NCBI GenBank assembly: GCA_023396115.1
Contig: JAEWXC010000047.1
Coordinates: forward strand, 1-32,806
DNA from: Actinomycetes bacterium
Lineage (GTDB): Bacteria; Actinomycetota; Actinomycetes; Propionibacteriales; Nocardioidaceae
Length of the DNA: 32,806 bases
Reading direction: 5' to 3'
The notes under the pieces are model-generated. The model ran no database searches, was not told the origin of the DNA, and saw nothing but the letters and a program-made list of their open reading frames with translations. The translations under genes were made by a program, and so were the position numbers. Positions within the stretch are counted from its first letter, which is position 1. Each line of letters starts with the position of its first letter. Below, in pieces: positions 20,832 through 29,060 of the stretch.

Positions 20832-23315
20832 ATGAAGGCCCCCCTCTCCTGGATCAAGGAGTACGTGGACGTCCCCGCCGACGTCACCACCGACGAGCTG
20901 ACCCGCCGGCTCACCATGACCGGCCTCAAGCTCGAGGCGATCGACAGCCCCGGCGCCCAGATCAGCGGCCCGCTGGTCGTGGGTCGGGTGCTCACCGTGG
21001 AACCCGAGCCGCAGAAGAACGGCAAGGTCATCAACTGGTGCACCGTCGACGTCGGTGACGCCAACGGGACCGGTGAGCCGCAGGGCATCGTGTGCGGCGC
21101 GCACAACTTCGCCCCCGGCGACCTGGTCGTGGTGATCCTGCCCGGCGGCGTGCTGCCCGGGAACTTCGAGATCTCCGCCCGCAAGACCTACGGCCACCTG
21201 TCGGCCGGGATGATCTGCTCCGAGCGTGAGCTCGGACTGGGCCAGGACCACGACGGCATCATCGTGCTGCCCGCCGGTGCCGGCGAGCCCGGCCAGGACG
21301 TCCGGCCGTTGCTCGGCCTGGACGAGGAGATCATCGAGTTCGAGGTCAACCCGGACCGGGCCTACGGCCTGAGCCTGCGCGGCATCGCCCGCGAGGTGGA
21401 GGTCTCGGTCGAGGGGGCGGTCAACTTCCGCGACCCTGCCCTGCGCGACACCCCGCCCGCGAACACCGAGGGCCATCCGGTGCAGATCGAGGACCCCACC
21501 GGGTGCCCGGTCTTCGTGGCCCGCTCGGTGACCGGCTTCGACCCGGCCGCGCCGACCCCGGCGTTCATCGCCGACCGGATCACCGGCGCCGGGATGCGGT
21601 CGATCTCGCTGGCCGTCGACGTCACCAACTACGTGATGCTCGAGACCGGTCGTCCGCTGCACGGCTACGACGCCGACAAGCTCACCGGCGGGATCGTCGT
21701 GCGGCGCGCGGTCGACGGGGAGAAGCTGACCACCCTGGACGGCACCACCCGGAGCCTGACCGCCGAGGACCTGCTGGTCTGCGACGGCTCGGGCCCGATC
21801 GGCCTGGCCGGTGTGATGGGCGGCGCGGACACCGAGATCGGCGAGTCGACCACCAACATCGTGATCGAGTCGGCGCACTGGGACGCGGTCACCATGTTCC
21901 GCCAGGGCAAGCGCCACAAGCTGAACTCCGAGGCCGGCAAGCGCAACGAACGCGGCGTCGACCCGACCATCTGCGAGGCCGCGGCCGACCGGGTCGTGGA
22001 GCTGCTGGTGGAGCACGGCGGTGCGCGGGACACCGGGGGAGTGACCGTGGTCGGCACCCCGCCGCAGAGCCCGGTCATCACCGTCGCGGCCGACAAGGCC
22101 GCGCGGGTCTCCGGCATGGAGATCACCGCGGACACGGCCGTCGAGGCGCTGCGCGCGGTCGGCTGCGAGGTGCTCGTCGACGGCGAGACGCTGCAGGTCA
22201 CCCCGCCGCCGTGGCGCCCCGACCTGACCGACCCGCAGGACACCACCGAGGAGGTCATCCGTCTGGTCGGCTACGACCGGGTGCCCTCGGTGCTGCCGGT
22301 CCCGCCGGCCGGGCGTGGGCTGACCCGCGCCCAGCAGCTGCGTCGCCGCTTCGGCCGGACCGCCGCTGCCGAGGGCTTCACCGAGGTCGTCACGTTCCCG
22401 TTCACCGGGGACGCGGACTTCGACGCCCTGGGCCTGGCGGCCGACGACCCGCGGCGTGCGGCGCTGCGGCTGGAGAACCCGCTCTCCGCCGAGGCGCCGT
22501 TCATGACCACCACGCTGCTGACCGGGCTGCTGCGGGCCGCCGGGCGCAACGTCGGCTGGGGTGCGGGGTCGTTCGGGATCTTCGAGGTCGCGACGGTCAC
22601 GCTGCCCACCGGTGGTGCGGCCCCGATCCTGCCCGTGGACCGTCGACCCACCGACGCCGAGTTCGCCGCGCTGCAGGACGCGCTGCCCGACCAGCCGCTG
22701 CACCTGGCCCTGGTCGGCGTCGGCGAGAGCGACGCGTCCGGCTGGTGGGGCGAGGGCCGGGGCGTGCTGTGGTCCGACGCCGTCGACGCGGTGCGTGCGG
22801 TGGCGGAGTCGGTGGGCCTGGAACTGACCGCACGCGGCGTCGAGCTGGCGCCCTGGCACCCCGGCCGGTGTGCCGAGCTGTCGGTGGCGGGCACCGTGGT
22901 CGGTCACGCCGGTGAGCTGCACCCCAAGGTCTGCACCGCCCTGGGGTTGCCCCGCGGTTCGGTGGCGGCCGAGGTCGACCTCGACGTCCTGGTGGACCAG
23001 TCCGTGCACCTGCGCCCGGCCCCCTCCTTCTCCACCCAGCCGGTGGCCAAGGAGGACGTGGCGCTGGTCGTGGACGCCGGAGTCCCGGCGACCGCGGTCG
23101 AGCAGGCACTGCGATCCGGTGCCGGGGCGGAGCTGGAGTCCATCCGGCTCTTCGACGTCTACACCGGCGAGCAGGCCGGCGAGGGCAAGAAGTCCCTGGC
23201 CTTCGCCCTGCGCTTCCGGGCCGCGGACCGGACCCTGACCGAGAAGGAGACCAGCGCGTTCCGTGAGGCCGCGGTGGCGGCAGCGGTGGAGCAGGTTGGC
23301 GTCGTCCAGCGCTGA
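20832..23315 (+). CDS. pheT: Phenylalanyl-tRNA synthetase beta subunit
   Basis: PheT provides tRNA recognition and editing for the PheS2PheT2 enzyme. The 827-residue length and layout are normal. The sequence begins MKAPLSWIKEYVDVP. An OB-fold tRNA-binding domain (about 40-155, with CGAHNF and SAGMICSERELGLG) comes next. The B3/B4 editing region follows (TNYVMLETGRPLHGYDADKL), then the B5 helix-turn domain, the catalytic-like core (GFTEVVTFPF) and the C-terminal ferredoxin-fold anticodon-binding domain (FSTQPVAKEDVALVVD to the end). ATG 20832 follows GAGAGGAGAGACGACG after the pheS stop. A strong hairpin at 23328-23361 terminates the operon and separates it from argC. Confidence 0.96.
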   Translation: MKAPLSWIKEYVDVPADVTTDELTRRLTMTGLKLEAIDSPGAQISGPLVVGRVLTVEPEPQKNGKVINWCTVDVGDANGTGEPQGIVCGAHNFAPGDLVVVILPGGVLPGNFEISARKTYGHLSAGMICSERELGLGQDHDGIIVLPAGAGEPGQDVRPLLGLDEEIIEFEVNPDRAYGLSLRGIAREVEVSVEGAVNFRDPALRDTPPANTEGHPVQIEDPTGCPVFVARSVTGFDPAAPTPAFIADRITGAGMRSISLAVDVTNYVMLETGRPLHGYDADKLTGGIVVRRAVDGEKLTTLDGTTRSLTAEDLLVCDGSGPIGLAGVMGGADTEIGESTTNIVIESAHWDAVTMFRQGKRHKLNSEAGKRNERGVDPTICEAAADRVVELLVEHGGARDTGGVTVVGTPPQSPVITVAADKAARVSGMEITADTAVEALRAVGCEVLVDGETLQVTPPPWRPDLTDPQDTTEEVIRLVGYDRVPSVLPVPPAGRGLTRAQQLRRRFGRTAAAEGFTEVVTFPFTGDADFDALGLAADDPRRAALRLENPLSAEAPFMTTTLLTGLLRAAGRNVGWGAGSFGIFEVATVTLPTGGAAPILPVDRRPTDAEFAALQDALPDQPLHLALVGVGESDASGWWGEGRGVLWSDAVDAVRAVAESVGLELTARGVELAPWHPGRCAELSVAGTVVGHAGELHPKVCTALGLPRGSVAAEVDLDVLVDQSVHLRPAPSFSTQPVAKEDVALVVDAGVPATAVEQALRSGAGAELESIRLFDVYTGEQAGEGKKSLAFALRFRAADRTLTEKETSAFREAAVAAAVEQVGVVQR

Positions 23316-23327
23316 GTCGATCCGTCC

Positions 23328-23361
23328 GCGAGGCCCCGGCAGGCAACTGTCGGGGCCTCGC
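23328..23361 (+). terminator. pheST terminator
   Basis: GCGAGGCCCCGGCAG (23328-23342) pairs with CTGTCGGGGCCTCGC (23347-23361) over 15 bp including one G-T pair, closed by a GCAA tetraloop. There is no T-tract, as is common for actinobacterial hairpin terminators. It directly abuts the first ARG box of the arg operon. Confidence 0.75.
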
Positions 23362-23397
23362 TACATGTTCATGCAGATACGTGTATAGTCATGCATA
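23360..23397 (+). promoter_or_regulatory. argC promoter with two tandem ARG boxes
   Basis: TACATGTTCATGCA (23362-23375) and TGTATAGTCATGCA (23382-23395) match at 10 of 14 positions and are offset by exactly 20 bp, so two 18-bp boxes are separated by 2 bp, as in known ArgR operators. The first is a near-palindrome. The second covers the -10 element TATAGT (23384-23389); the first covers the -35 position. ATG 23397 follows the -10 by 7 nt, so argC is leaderless. Repression by ArgR, encoded in the same operon, is the expected regulation. Confidence 0.75.
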
Positions 23398-24425
23398 TGA
23401 CGGTGAAGGTCGCGATCGCAGGTGCCAGTGGCTACGCCGGGGGCGAGGTGGCACGACTGCTGCTGGGCCACCCGGAGGTGGAGATCGGCGCCCTGACCGG
23501 TGCCTCCAACGCCGGTCAGCGGCTCGGCGCGCTGCAGCCGCACCTGGTGCCGCTGGCCGACCGGGTGCTCGAGCCGACCACGGTCGAGGTCCTGTCCGGG
23601 CACGACGTGGTTTTCCTCGGACTGCCGCACGGTGAGTCCGCGGCGATCGCCCGGGCCCTGCCCGACGACGTGGTCGTCATCGACTGCGGGGCCGACTTCC
23701 GGCTCGCCGACCCGGAGGCGTGGGAGGCGTTCTACGGCTCGCCGCACGCCGGCACCTGGCCCTACGGCCTGCCCGAGCTGCCCGGCCAGCGCGAGAAGGT
23801 GGCCAGTGCCACCCGGATCGCGGTCCCCGGCTGCTACCCGACCGTCTCCAGCCTGACCATCGCCCCCGCCCTGGCGGCCGGGCTGGTCGAACCCGACGTC
23901 ACCGTGGTCGCCGCCAGCGGCACCTCCGGCGCGGGCAAGGCCGCGAAGCCGCACCTGCTGGGCAGCGAGGTGATGGGCAACGCCAGCGCCTACGGCGTGG
24001 GTGGCACCCACCGGCACACCCCCGAGATCAGCCAGAACCTGGCCCTGGTCGCGGGCGGCCCGGTCACCGTCTCCTTCACCCCGCTGCTGGTCCCGATGTC
24101 GCGGGGGATCCTGGCCACCGTACAGGCGCCGCTGCGCCCCGGTGTCACCCTCGACCAGGTGCGGGCCGCCTACACCGCCGCGTACGGTGACGAGCAGTTC
24201 GTCCACCTGCTCCCCGAAGGCATCTGGCCGCAGACCCAGTCGGTGCTCGGCGCCAACACCGTCCAGGTGCAGGTGACCGTCGACGAGGCCGCCGGCCGGG
24301 TGGTTGCGGTGGGTGTGGTGGACAACCTCGCCAAGGGCACTGCCGGCGCCGCCGTGCAGTGCATGAACCTCGCCCTCGGCCTCGACGAGGCCGCCGGCCT
24401 GACCACCGTGGGAGTGGCACCGTGA
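23397..24425 (+). CDS. argC: N-acetyl-gamma-glutamyl-phosphate reductase
   Basis: ArgC reduces N-acetylglutamyl phosphate with NADPH to the semialdehyde, the third step of the acetylated ornithine pathway. The 342-residue protein has the NADP loop GASGYAGGE (9-17), the active-site cysteine C146 in VPGCYPT, and the downstream GGTHRHTPEI segment. The start is ATG 23397, placed 7 nt after TATAGT. ATG 23391, two codons upstream, would fall before the likely transcription start. The gene opens the arginine operon under two ARG boxes. Its stop overlaps the next start as GTGA (24422-24425), coupling it to the ACT-domain protein. Confidence 0.96.
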   Translation: MTVKVAIAGASGYAGGEVARLLLGHPEVEIGALTGASNAGQRLGALQPHLVPLADRVLEPTTVEVLSGHDVVFLGLPHGESAAIARALPDDVVVIDCGADFRLADPEAWEAFYGSPHAGTWPYGLPELPGQREKVASATRIAVPGCYPTVSSLTIAPALAAGLVEPDVTVVAASGTSGAGKAAKPHLLGSEVMGNASAYGVGGTHRHTPEISQNLALVAGGPVTVSFTPLLVPMSRGILATVQAPLRPGVTLDQVRAAYTAAYGDEQFVHLLPEGIWPQTQSVLGANTVQVQVTVDEAAGRVVAVGVVDNLAKGTAGAAVQCMNLALGLDEAAGLTTVGVAP

Positions 24426-24823
24426 GCGACCCGACCTACACCCTGGAGCAGTACCCCGAGCAGCTCGCCGTGGTCCGCCTCGGCCCCGGCGCGCCGATCC
24501 CGGCCTGGGCCGAGTCCTCCTCGATCTTCTCGGTCACCGCCACCGCCGCGGAGACCTCCGTGGTCTGCGCTGCCCGCAACGTGCCGAAGAAGGTGCCCCA
24601 CGAGCGCTCCTTCACCGCGTTCGCCGTGGTCGGACCGCTCGACTTCGCCCTCACCGGGGTGCTGCTGGAGCTGCTCACCCCGCTCGCGGAGGACGAGATC
24701 AGCGTCTTCACGCTCTCCACCTTCACCACCGACTGGATCCTGGTGCCCAAGCAGCACGACGAGCGCGCGGCCGAGGCGTGGCGACGACGGGGGCACACCG
24801 TCGCCCCCGCCACCCCCGCCTGA
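24422..24823 (+). CDS. ACT-domain protein (ACT_7/CASTOR-like) inside the arginine operon
   Basis: The 133-residue soluble protein has an N-terminal strand-rich segment (YTLEQYPEQLAVVRLGPGAPIPAW) and then a segment rich in small residues, SSSIFSVTATAAETSVVCA, typical of COG3603-like proteins. The ACT-like ligand site follows: FAVVGPLDFALTGVLLELL, then ISVFTLSTFTTDWILVPKQ. The STFTTDWILV motif resembles that of the ACT_7 domain also found in the eukaryotic arginine sensor CASTOR1 and in aspartate kinases. ACT domains bind amino acids and regulate enzymes or transcription. It has no catalytic domain, is coupled to argC (GTGA overlap) and lies 25 bp before argJ. An amino-acid-sensing role, perhaps arginine, is inference; the partner is unknown. 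Confidence 0.8.
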   Translation: MSDPTYTLEQYPEQLAVVRLGPGAPIPAWAESSSIFSVTATAAETSVVCAARNVPKKVPHERSFTAFAVVGPLDFALTGVLLELLTPLAEDEISVFTLSTFTTDWILVPKQHDERAAEAWRRRGHTVAPATPA

Positions 24824-24848
24824 TCCGTCCCGCTCGAAAGGCTCACCG

Positions 24849-26000
24849 ATGAGTGTCACCACACCTGCCGGCTTCACCGCCGCCGGCGTCGCCGCCGGCC
24901 TCAAGTCCACCGGCGCCAAGGACCTCGCCCTGGTCGTCAACACCGGCCCCACCCACGACTCCGCCACCGTCTTCACCGCCAACCGTTGCAAGGCGAACCC
25001 GGTGCTGTGGAGCCAGGAGGTGGTCAAGGACGGCGTCGTCCGGGCCGTCGTCCTCAACTCCGGTGGCGCCAACTGCTACACCGGCGCCGACGGCTTCCAG
25101 ACCACCCACGCCGTGGCCGAGCAGGTCGCCTCGCACCTGGGCATCGGTGCGGTGGACGTCGTGGTCTGCTCCACCGGCCTGATCGGCCTGGTCAACTCCC
25201 GCCAGGACCTCCTCGACGGTGTCGACGCCGCAGCCGCGGCGCTGTCGACCGACGGGGGCGAGGACGCCGCGGCCGCGATCATCACCACCGACAGCGTCTC
25301 CAAGCAGGTCGTGGTCGAGGGGGCGGGCTGGTCGGTCGGCGGCATGGCGAAGGGCGCCGGGATGCTGGCACCCGCGCTGGCCACCATGCTCGTGGTGATC
25401 ACCACCGACGCCGTGGTCTCCGCCGAGGACCTCGACACCGCGCTGCGCGCCTCGACCCGGGTCAGCTTCGACCGGCTCGACTCCGACGGCTGCATGTCCA
25501 CCAACGACACCGTCACGCTCATGGCCAGCGGGGCCTCGGGGATCACGCCGACCCTCGAGGACTTCACCGCAGCGCTCACCCAGGCCTGCACCGACCTGGC
25601 GATGCAGCTGCTCAAGGACGCCGAGGGCGCCGACCACGAGATCGCGATCACCGTCCTGAACGCGGCCAGCGAGGACGAGGCGGTCGAGGTCGGCCGTTCG
25701 GTGGCCCGCAGCAACCTGTTCAAGGCCGCCGTCTTCGGCAAGGACCCCAACTGGGGTCGGGTGCTGGCCTCGGTCGGCACCACCCAGGCGGCGTTCGACC
25801 CTGCTGACCTGGACGTGGCGATGAACGGCGTGTGGGTCTGCCGCAACTCCACCCCGCACGAGGACCCCGCCGGGGTGGACCTCACCGCCCGCGAGGTCAG
25901 CGTCACCATCGACCTCAAGGCCGGCGACGCCCGCGCCACGGTGTGGACCAACGACCTGACCCACGCCTACGTGCACGAGAACAGCGCGTACAGCTCGTGA
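24849..26000 (+). CDS. argJ: Ornithine acetyltransferase ArgJ
   Basis: ArgJ transfers the acetyl group from N-acetylornithine to glutamate, recycling acetyl in the arginine pathway; some family members also make N-acetylglutamate from acetyl-CoA. The 383-residue precursor has the autoproteolysis site MAKGAGMLAPALATML, where T179 becomes the N-terminal nucleophile of the beta chain, and the oxyanion region CSTGLIG (107-113). C-terminal residues HENSAYSS close the family signature. Whether it is mono- or bifunctional cannot be told from the sequence. ATG 24849 follows AAAGGCTCACCG. The stop overlaps the first possible argB start by GTGA. Confidence 0.96.
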   Translation: MSVTTPAGFTAAGVAAGLKSTGAKDLALVVNTGPTHDSATVFTANRCKANPVLWSQEVVKDGVVRAVVLNSGGANCYTGADGFQTTHAVAEQVASHLGIGAVDVVVCSTGLIGLVNSRQDLLDGVDAAAAALSTDGGEDAAAAIITTDSVSKQVVVEGAGWSVGGMAKGAGMLAPALATMLVVITTDAVVSAEDLDTALRASTRVSFDRLDSDGCMSTNDTVTLMASGASGITPTLEDFTAALTQACTDLAMQLLKDAEGADHEIAITVLNAASEDEAVEVGRSVARSNLFKAAVFGKDPNWGRVLASVGTTQAAFDPADLDVAMNGVWVCRNSTPHEDPAGVDLTAREVSVTIDLKAGDARATVWTNDLTHAYVHENSAYSS

Positions 26001-26938
26001 GCACCGCCGAACCGACCCCGAAGGGCACCTCCGTGAGCACCGGACCCGACCCCGCCAAGGCCGCGACCCTCGCCGGCGCGCTGCCGTGGCTGATGCAGTA
26101 CCACGGCAAGACGATCGTGGTGAAGTACGGCGGCAACGCCATGACCGACGACTCCCTCAAGCGGGCCTTCGCCGAGGACGTCGCGTTCCTGCGCTTCGCC
26201 GGTTTCAAGCCCGTCGTCGTGCACGGTGGCGGGCCGCAGATCTCGGCGATGCTGGACAAGCTCGACATCAAGTCCGAGTTCCGCGGCGGCCTGCGGGTCA
26301 CCACACCCGAGGCGATGGATGTCGTGCGGATGGTCCTGGTCGGCCAGGTGCAGCGCGAGCTCGTCGGACTGATCAACAGCCACGGCCCGCTCGCGGTCGG
26401 CCTGTCCGGTGAGGACGCCGGGCTGTTCACCGCCGAGCCGACCAACACCGTCGTCGACGGCGAGGAGGTCGACCTCGGCCTGGTCGGCGAGGTCGCGCAC
26501 GTGCGGCCCGAGGCCGTCCAGGACATCGTCGAGGCCGGCCGGATCCCGGTCATCTCCTCGGTCGCCCCCGACGTGCACGGCGTGGTCCACAACGTCAACG
26601 CCGACACCGCCGCGGCCGCGCTCGCCATCGCCCTGGGTGCCGAGAAGCTCCTGGTGCTCACCGACGTCGAGGGCCTGTACCGCGACTGGCCCGACTCCGA
26701 CGACGTGATCAAGGAGATCAGCCCCGAGGCCCTGGCCGAGATGCTGCCCGGCCTGGCCAGCGGCATGGTGCCCAAGATGGGCGCCTGCCTCAAGGCCGTG
26801 GAGGGCGGGGTGCCGCGCGCCACCGTCGTCGACGGACGCGAGCCGCACGCGGTGCTGCTGGAGATCTTCACCGACGAGGGTGTCGGCACCCAGGTCCTGC
26901 CCGGTGTCGAGACCAAGATCCGGAAGGCCGGCGAGTGA
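25997..26938 (+). CDS. argB: Acetylglutamate kinase
   Basis: ArgB phosphorylates N-acetylglutamate, usually the arginine-inhibited step in organisms using the cyclic pathway. It has the amino-acid kinase fold: VVKYGGNAM, VVVHGGGPQI, RGGLRVTTPEAMDVV and the lysine-containing GMVPKMGACLKAV. Two starts are possible: GTG 25997, which overlaps the argJ stop by GTGA and gives 313 residues, and GTG 26033, which has AAGGG upstream and gives 301 residues, nearer the family norm. I annotate the longer form because of the overlap. An N-terminal helix typical of arginine-sensitive hexameric enzymes (AATLAGALPWLMQYHG) is present in both. The 3' end overlaps argD by GTGA. Confidence 0.95.
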   Translation: MSTAEPTPKGTSVSTGPDPAKAATLAGALPWLMQYHGKTIVVKYGGNAMTDDSLKRAFAEDVAFLRFAGFKPVVVHGGGPQISAMLDKLDIKSEFRGGLRVTTPEAMDVVRMVLVGQVQRELVGLINSHGPLAVGLSGEDAGLFTAEPTNTVVDGEEVDLGLVGEVAHVRPEAVQDIVEAGRIPVISSVAPDVHGVVHNVNADTAAAALAIALGAEKLLVLTDVEGLYRDWPDSDDVIKEISPEALAEMLPGLASGMVPKMGACLKAVEGGVPRATVVDGREPHAVLLEIFTDEGVGTQVLPGVETKIRKAGE

Positions 26939-28134
26939 GCACCCAGCCCTGGGCGAAGCGGTACTCCGCCGCCCTGATGAACACCTTCGGCACCCCGCCG
27001 CTGATGCTGGAGCGCGGCGAGGGCGCCCACGTGTGGGACACCGACGGTCGCGAGTACGTGGACCTGCTCGGCGGGATCGCGGTGAACTCGCTGGGTCACG
27101 CCCACCCGGCCCTGGTCGCGGCGGTGACCGAACAGCTCAGCACGCTCGGCCACGTCTCCAACCTGTTCACCTCCGCCCCCCAGGTCGAGCTCGCCGAGCG
27201 ACTGGTGGCCCTGCTGGGCCAGCCTGCCCGGGTCTTCTTCTCCAACTCCGGCGCGGAGGCCAACGAGGCGGCGCTGAAGATCACCCGCCGCACCGGACGG
27301 ACCCACCTGGTCGCCACCGAGGGCGCGTTCCACGGGCGCACGATGGGGTCGCTGGCGCTGACCTCCAAGGCCGCGTACCGCGAGCCCTTCGAGCCGCTGC
27401 CCGGGGATGTCACCTGGGTGCCCTACGGCGACCTCGACTCCCTCGCCGCGGCGGTCACCGACCGCACCGCTGCGGTCGTCCTGGAGCCGTTGCAGGGTGA
27501 GGCCGGGGTCAACGTTCCCTCGCCGGACTACCTGCCCGGTGCCCGGCGGATCACCGCCGAGCACGGCGCGCTGCTCTGGCTCGACGAGATCCAGACGGGG
27601 GTGGCGCGGACCGGCGCCTGGTTCGCCCACACCCACCCCGACCTGGTCTCCGAGCCGGTCGTGCCCGACATCGTGACCCTGGCCAAGGGTCTGGGTGGTG
27701 GTCTGCCGATCGGCGCCACCCTCGCGATCGGGGCAGCCGGCGAGCTGCTGCGTCCCGGTGACCACGGCACCACGTTCGGGGGCAACCCGGTGGCCTGCGC
27801 GGCCGCCCTGGCGGTGCTGGACACCATCGAGTCCGACGGCCTGCTGGCCCGCGCCACCGAGCTGGGGGAGCGGATGCGGACCGGTCTGGCCCGCGACCCG
27901 CGGGTGACCGAGACCCGCGGCGCCGGCCTCCTCACCGGGCTCGACGTGACCGTGGACGCCCCGTCCCTGGTCGCCGCCGCCCGGGAGGCCGGCTGGCTGA
28001 TCAACGCGCCCAGTGCCACCCGGATCCGGTTGGCCCCGCCCCTGGTGCTCAGCGACGCCGACGCGGACGCCTTCATCGCGGCCTGGCCGGGCCTGCTGGA
28101 CGTGGTCGCCCCGGCGGCCGGAGAGGACTCCTGA
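26935..28134 (+). CDS. argD: Acetylornithine aminotransferase
   Basis: ArgD converts N-acetylglutamate semialdehyde and glutamate to N-acetylornithine and 2-oxoglutarate. It is a class III PLP aminotransferase of 399 residues. It shows SNSGAEANE at 103-111, the Asp of LLWLDEIQTG (213-222) that contacts the PLP ring nitrogen, and PLP lysine K251 in TLAKGLGGGLPIG. The stretch HTHPDLVSEPVVPDIV before the lysine is a few residues longer than in many homologues. GTG 26935 lies inside the argB stop. Its TGA overlaps the argF ATG by one base (28132-28136), so translation is tightly coupled through this part of the operon. Confidence 0.96.
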   Translation: MSTQPWAKRYSAALMNTFGTPPLMLERGEGAHVWDTDGREYVDLLGGIAVNSLGHAHPALVAAVTEQLSTLGHVSNLFTSAPQVELAERLVALLGQPARVFFSNSGAEANEAALKITRRTGRTHLVATEGAFHGRTMGSLALTSKAAYREPFEPLPGDVTWVPYGDLDSLAAAVTDRTAAVVLEPLQGEAGVNVPSPDYLPGARRITAEHGALLWLDEIQTGVARTGAWFAHTHPDLVSEPVVPDIVTLAKGLGGGLPIGATLAIGAAGELLRPGDHGTTFGGNPVACAAALAVLDTIESDGLLARATELGERMRTGLARDPRVTETRGAGLLTGLDVTVDAPSLVAAAREAGWLINAPSATRIRLAPPLVLSDADADAFIAAWPGLLDVVAPAAGEDS

Positions 28135-29060
28135 TGCGTCACCTGCTCGCCGACGACGACCTCAGCCCCGCCGAGCAGGCCGAGGTCCTGGACCTGGCGG
28201 CCGCGCTCAAGGCCGCACCGTTCTCGCAGCGACCCCTCGAGGGTCCGGTCACCGGCGCGATGATCTTCGACAAGCCCACGCTGCGCACCCAGGCCTCGTT
28301 CTCGGCCGGTATCGCCGAGCTCGGCGGCCACCCGATGCTGGTCGACGGCGCGCTGGCCGGTGTCGGGGTCCGCGAGTCGGTGCCGGACGTGGCCCGCGTG
28401 CTCGGTCGTCAGGCCGGCGTGATCGTCTGGCGCACCTTCGCCCAGACCGCGCTCGAGGAGATGGCCGAGTACGCCGGGGTCCCGGTCGTCAACGCCCTGA
28501 CCGACGACTTCCACCCCTGCCAGCTGCTGGCGGACCTGCTCACCGTGCGCGAGCACAAGGGCAGCCTCGCCGGGCTGCGCGCGGTCTTCCTCGGCGACGC
28601 CGCCTGCAACATGGGCAACTCCTGGATGCTGGCCGGTGCCACCGCCGGCATGCACGTGGTGCTGTCCGGTCCCTCCGGCTACCAGCCGACCGACGAGATG
28701 GTCGCGCGTGCCGCGGCGATCGCGTCCGGCACCGGCGGCTCGGTCAGCGTCGAGCCCGACCCGGTCGCCGCCGTGAGCGGGGCCGACGTGGTCGTCACCG
28801 ACACCTGGGTCTCGATGGGCAAGGAGGACGAGGTGGCCACCCGGCTCGCCGACCTGGAGCCCTACCGGCTCGACCAGACCCTGTTCGAGCACGCCGCGCC
28901 CGGCGCCCTGGTGCTGCACTGCCTGCCGGCCTACCGCGGCAAGGAGATCACCGCCGAGGTCCTCGACGGCCCGGCCAGCGTCATCTGGGACGAGGCCGAG
29001 AACCGCCGGCACGTGCAGAAGGCGGTCATCGCCTGGCTGTGGGAGCGACGGGACGCCTGA
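28134..29060 (+). CDS. argF: Ornithine carbamoyltransferase
   Basis: ArgF makes citrulline from ornithine and carbamoyl phosphate. The 308-residue protein has the carbamoyl-phosphate-binding lobe first. In place of the usual S-T-R-T-R motif it has KPTLRTQ at 47-53, a variant in which the central Arg and Thr are kept but the last Arg is Gln. Other motifs are intact: DDFHPCQLLADLLT, the ornithine-lobe DTWVSMG and HCLPAYRGKEI. The fold and position leave the assignment secure; the effect of the variant on kinetics is unknown. ATG 28134 overlaps the argD stop, and its own TGA overlaps the argR ATG in the same way. Confidence 0.94.
   Translation: MRHLLADDDLSPAEQAEVLDLAAALKAAPFSQRPLEGPVTGAMIFDKPTLRTQASFSAGIAELGGHPMLVDGALAGVGVRESVPDVARVLGRQAGVIVWRTFAQTALEEMAEYAGVPVVNALTDDFHPCQLLADLLTVREHKGSLAGLRAVFLGDAACNMGNSWMLAGATAGMHVVLSGPSGYQPTDEMVARAAAIASGTGGSVSVEPDPVAAVSGADVVVTDTWVSMGKEDEVATRLADLEPYRLDQTLFEHAAPGALVLHCLPAYRGKEITAEVLDGPASVIWDEAENRRHVQKAVIAWLWERRDA

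Noticed and set aside
20691..23009. Long minus-strand open frame (772 codons) opposite pheT
   Set aside because: High GC content suppresses stop codons on the antisense strand; pheT is an intact, conserved gene on the plus strand.
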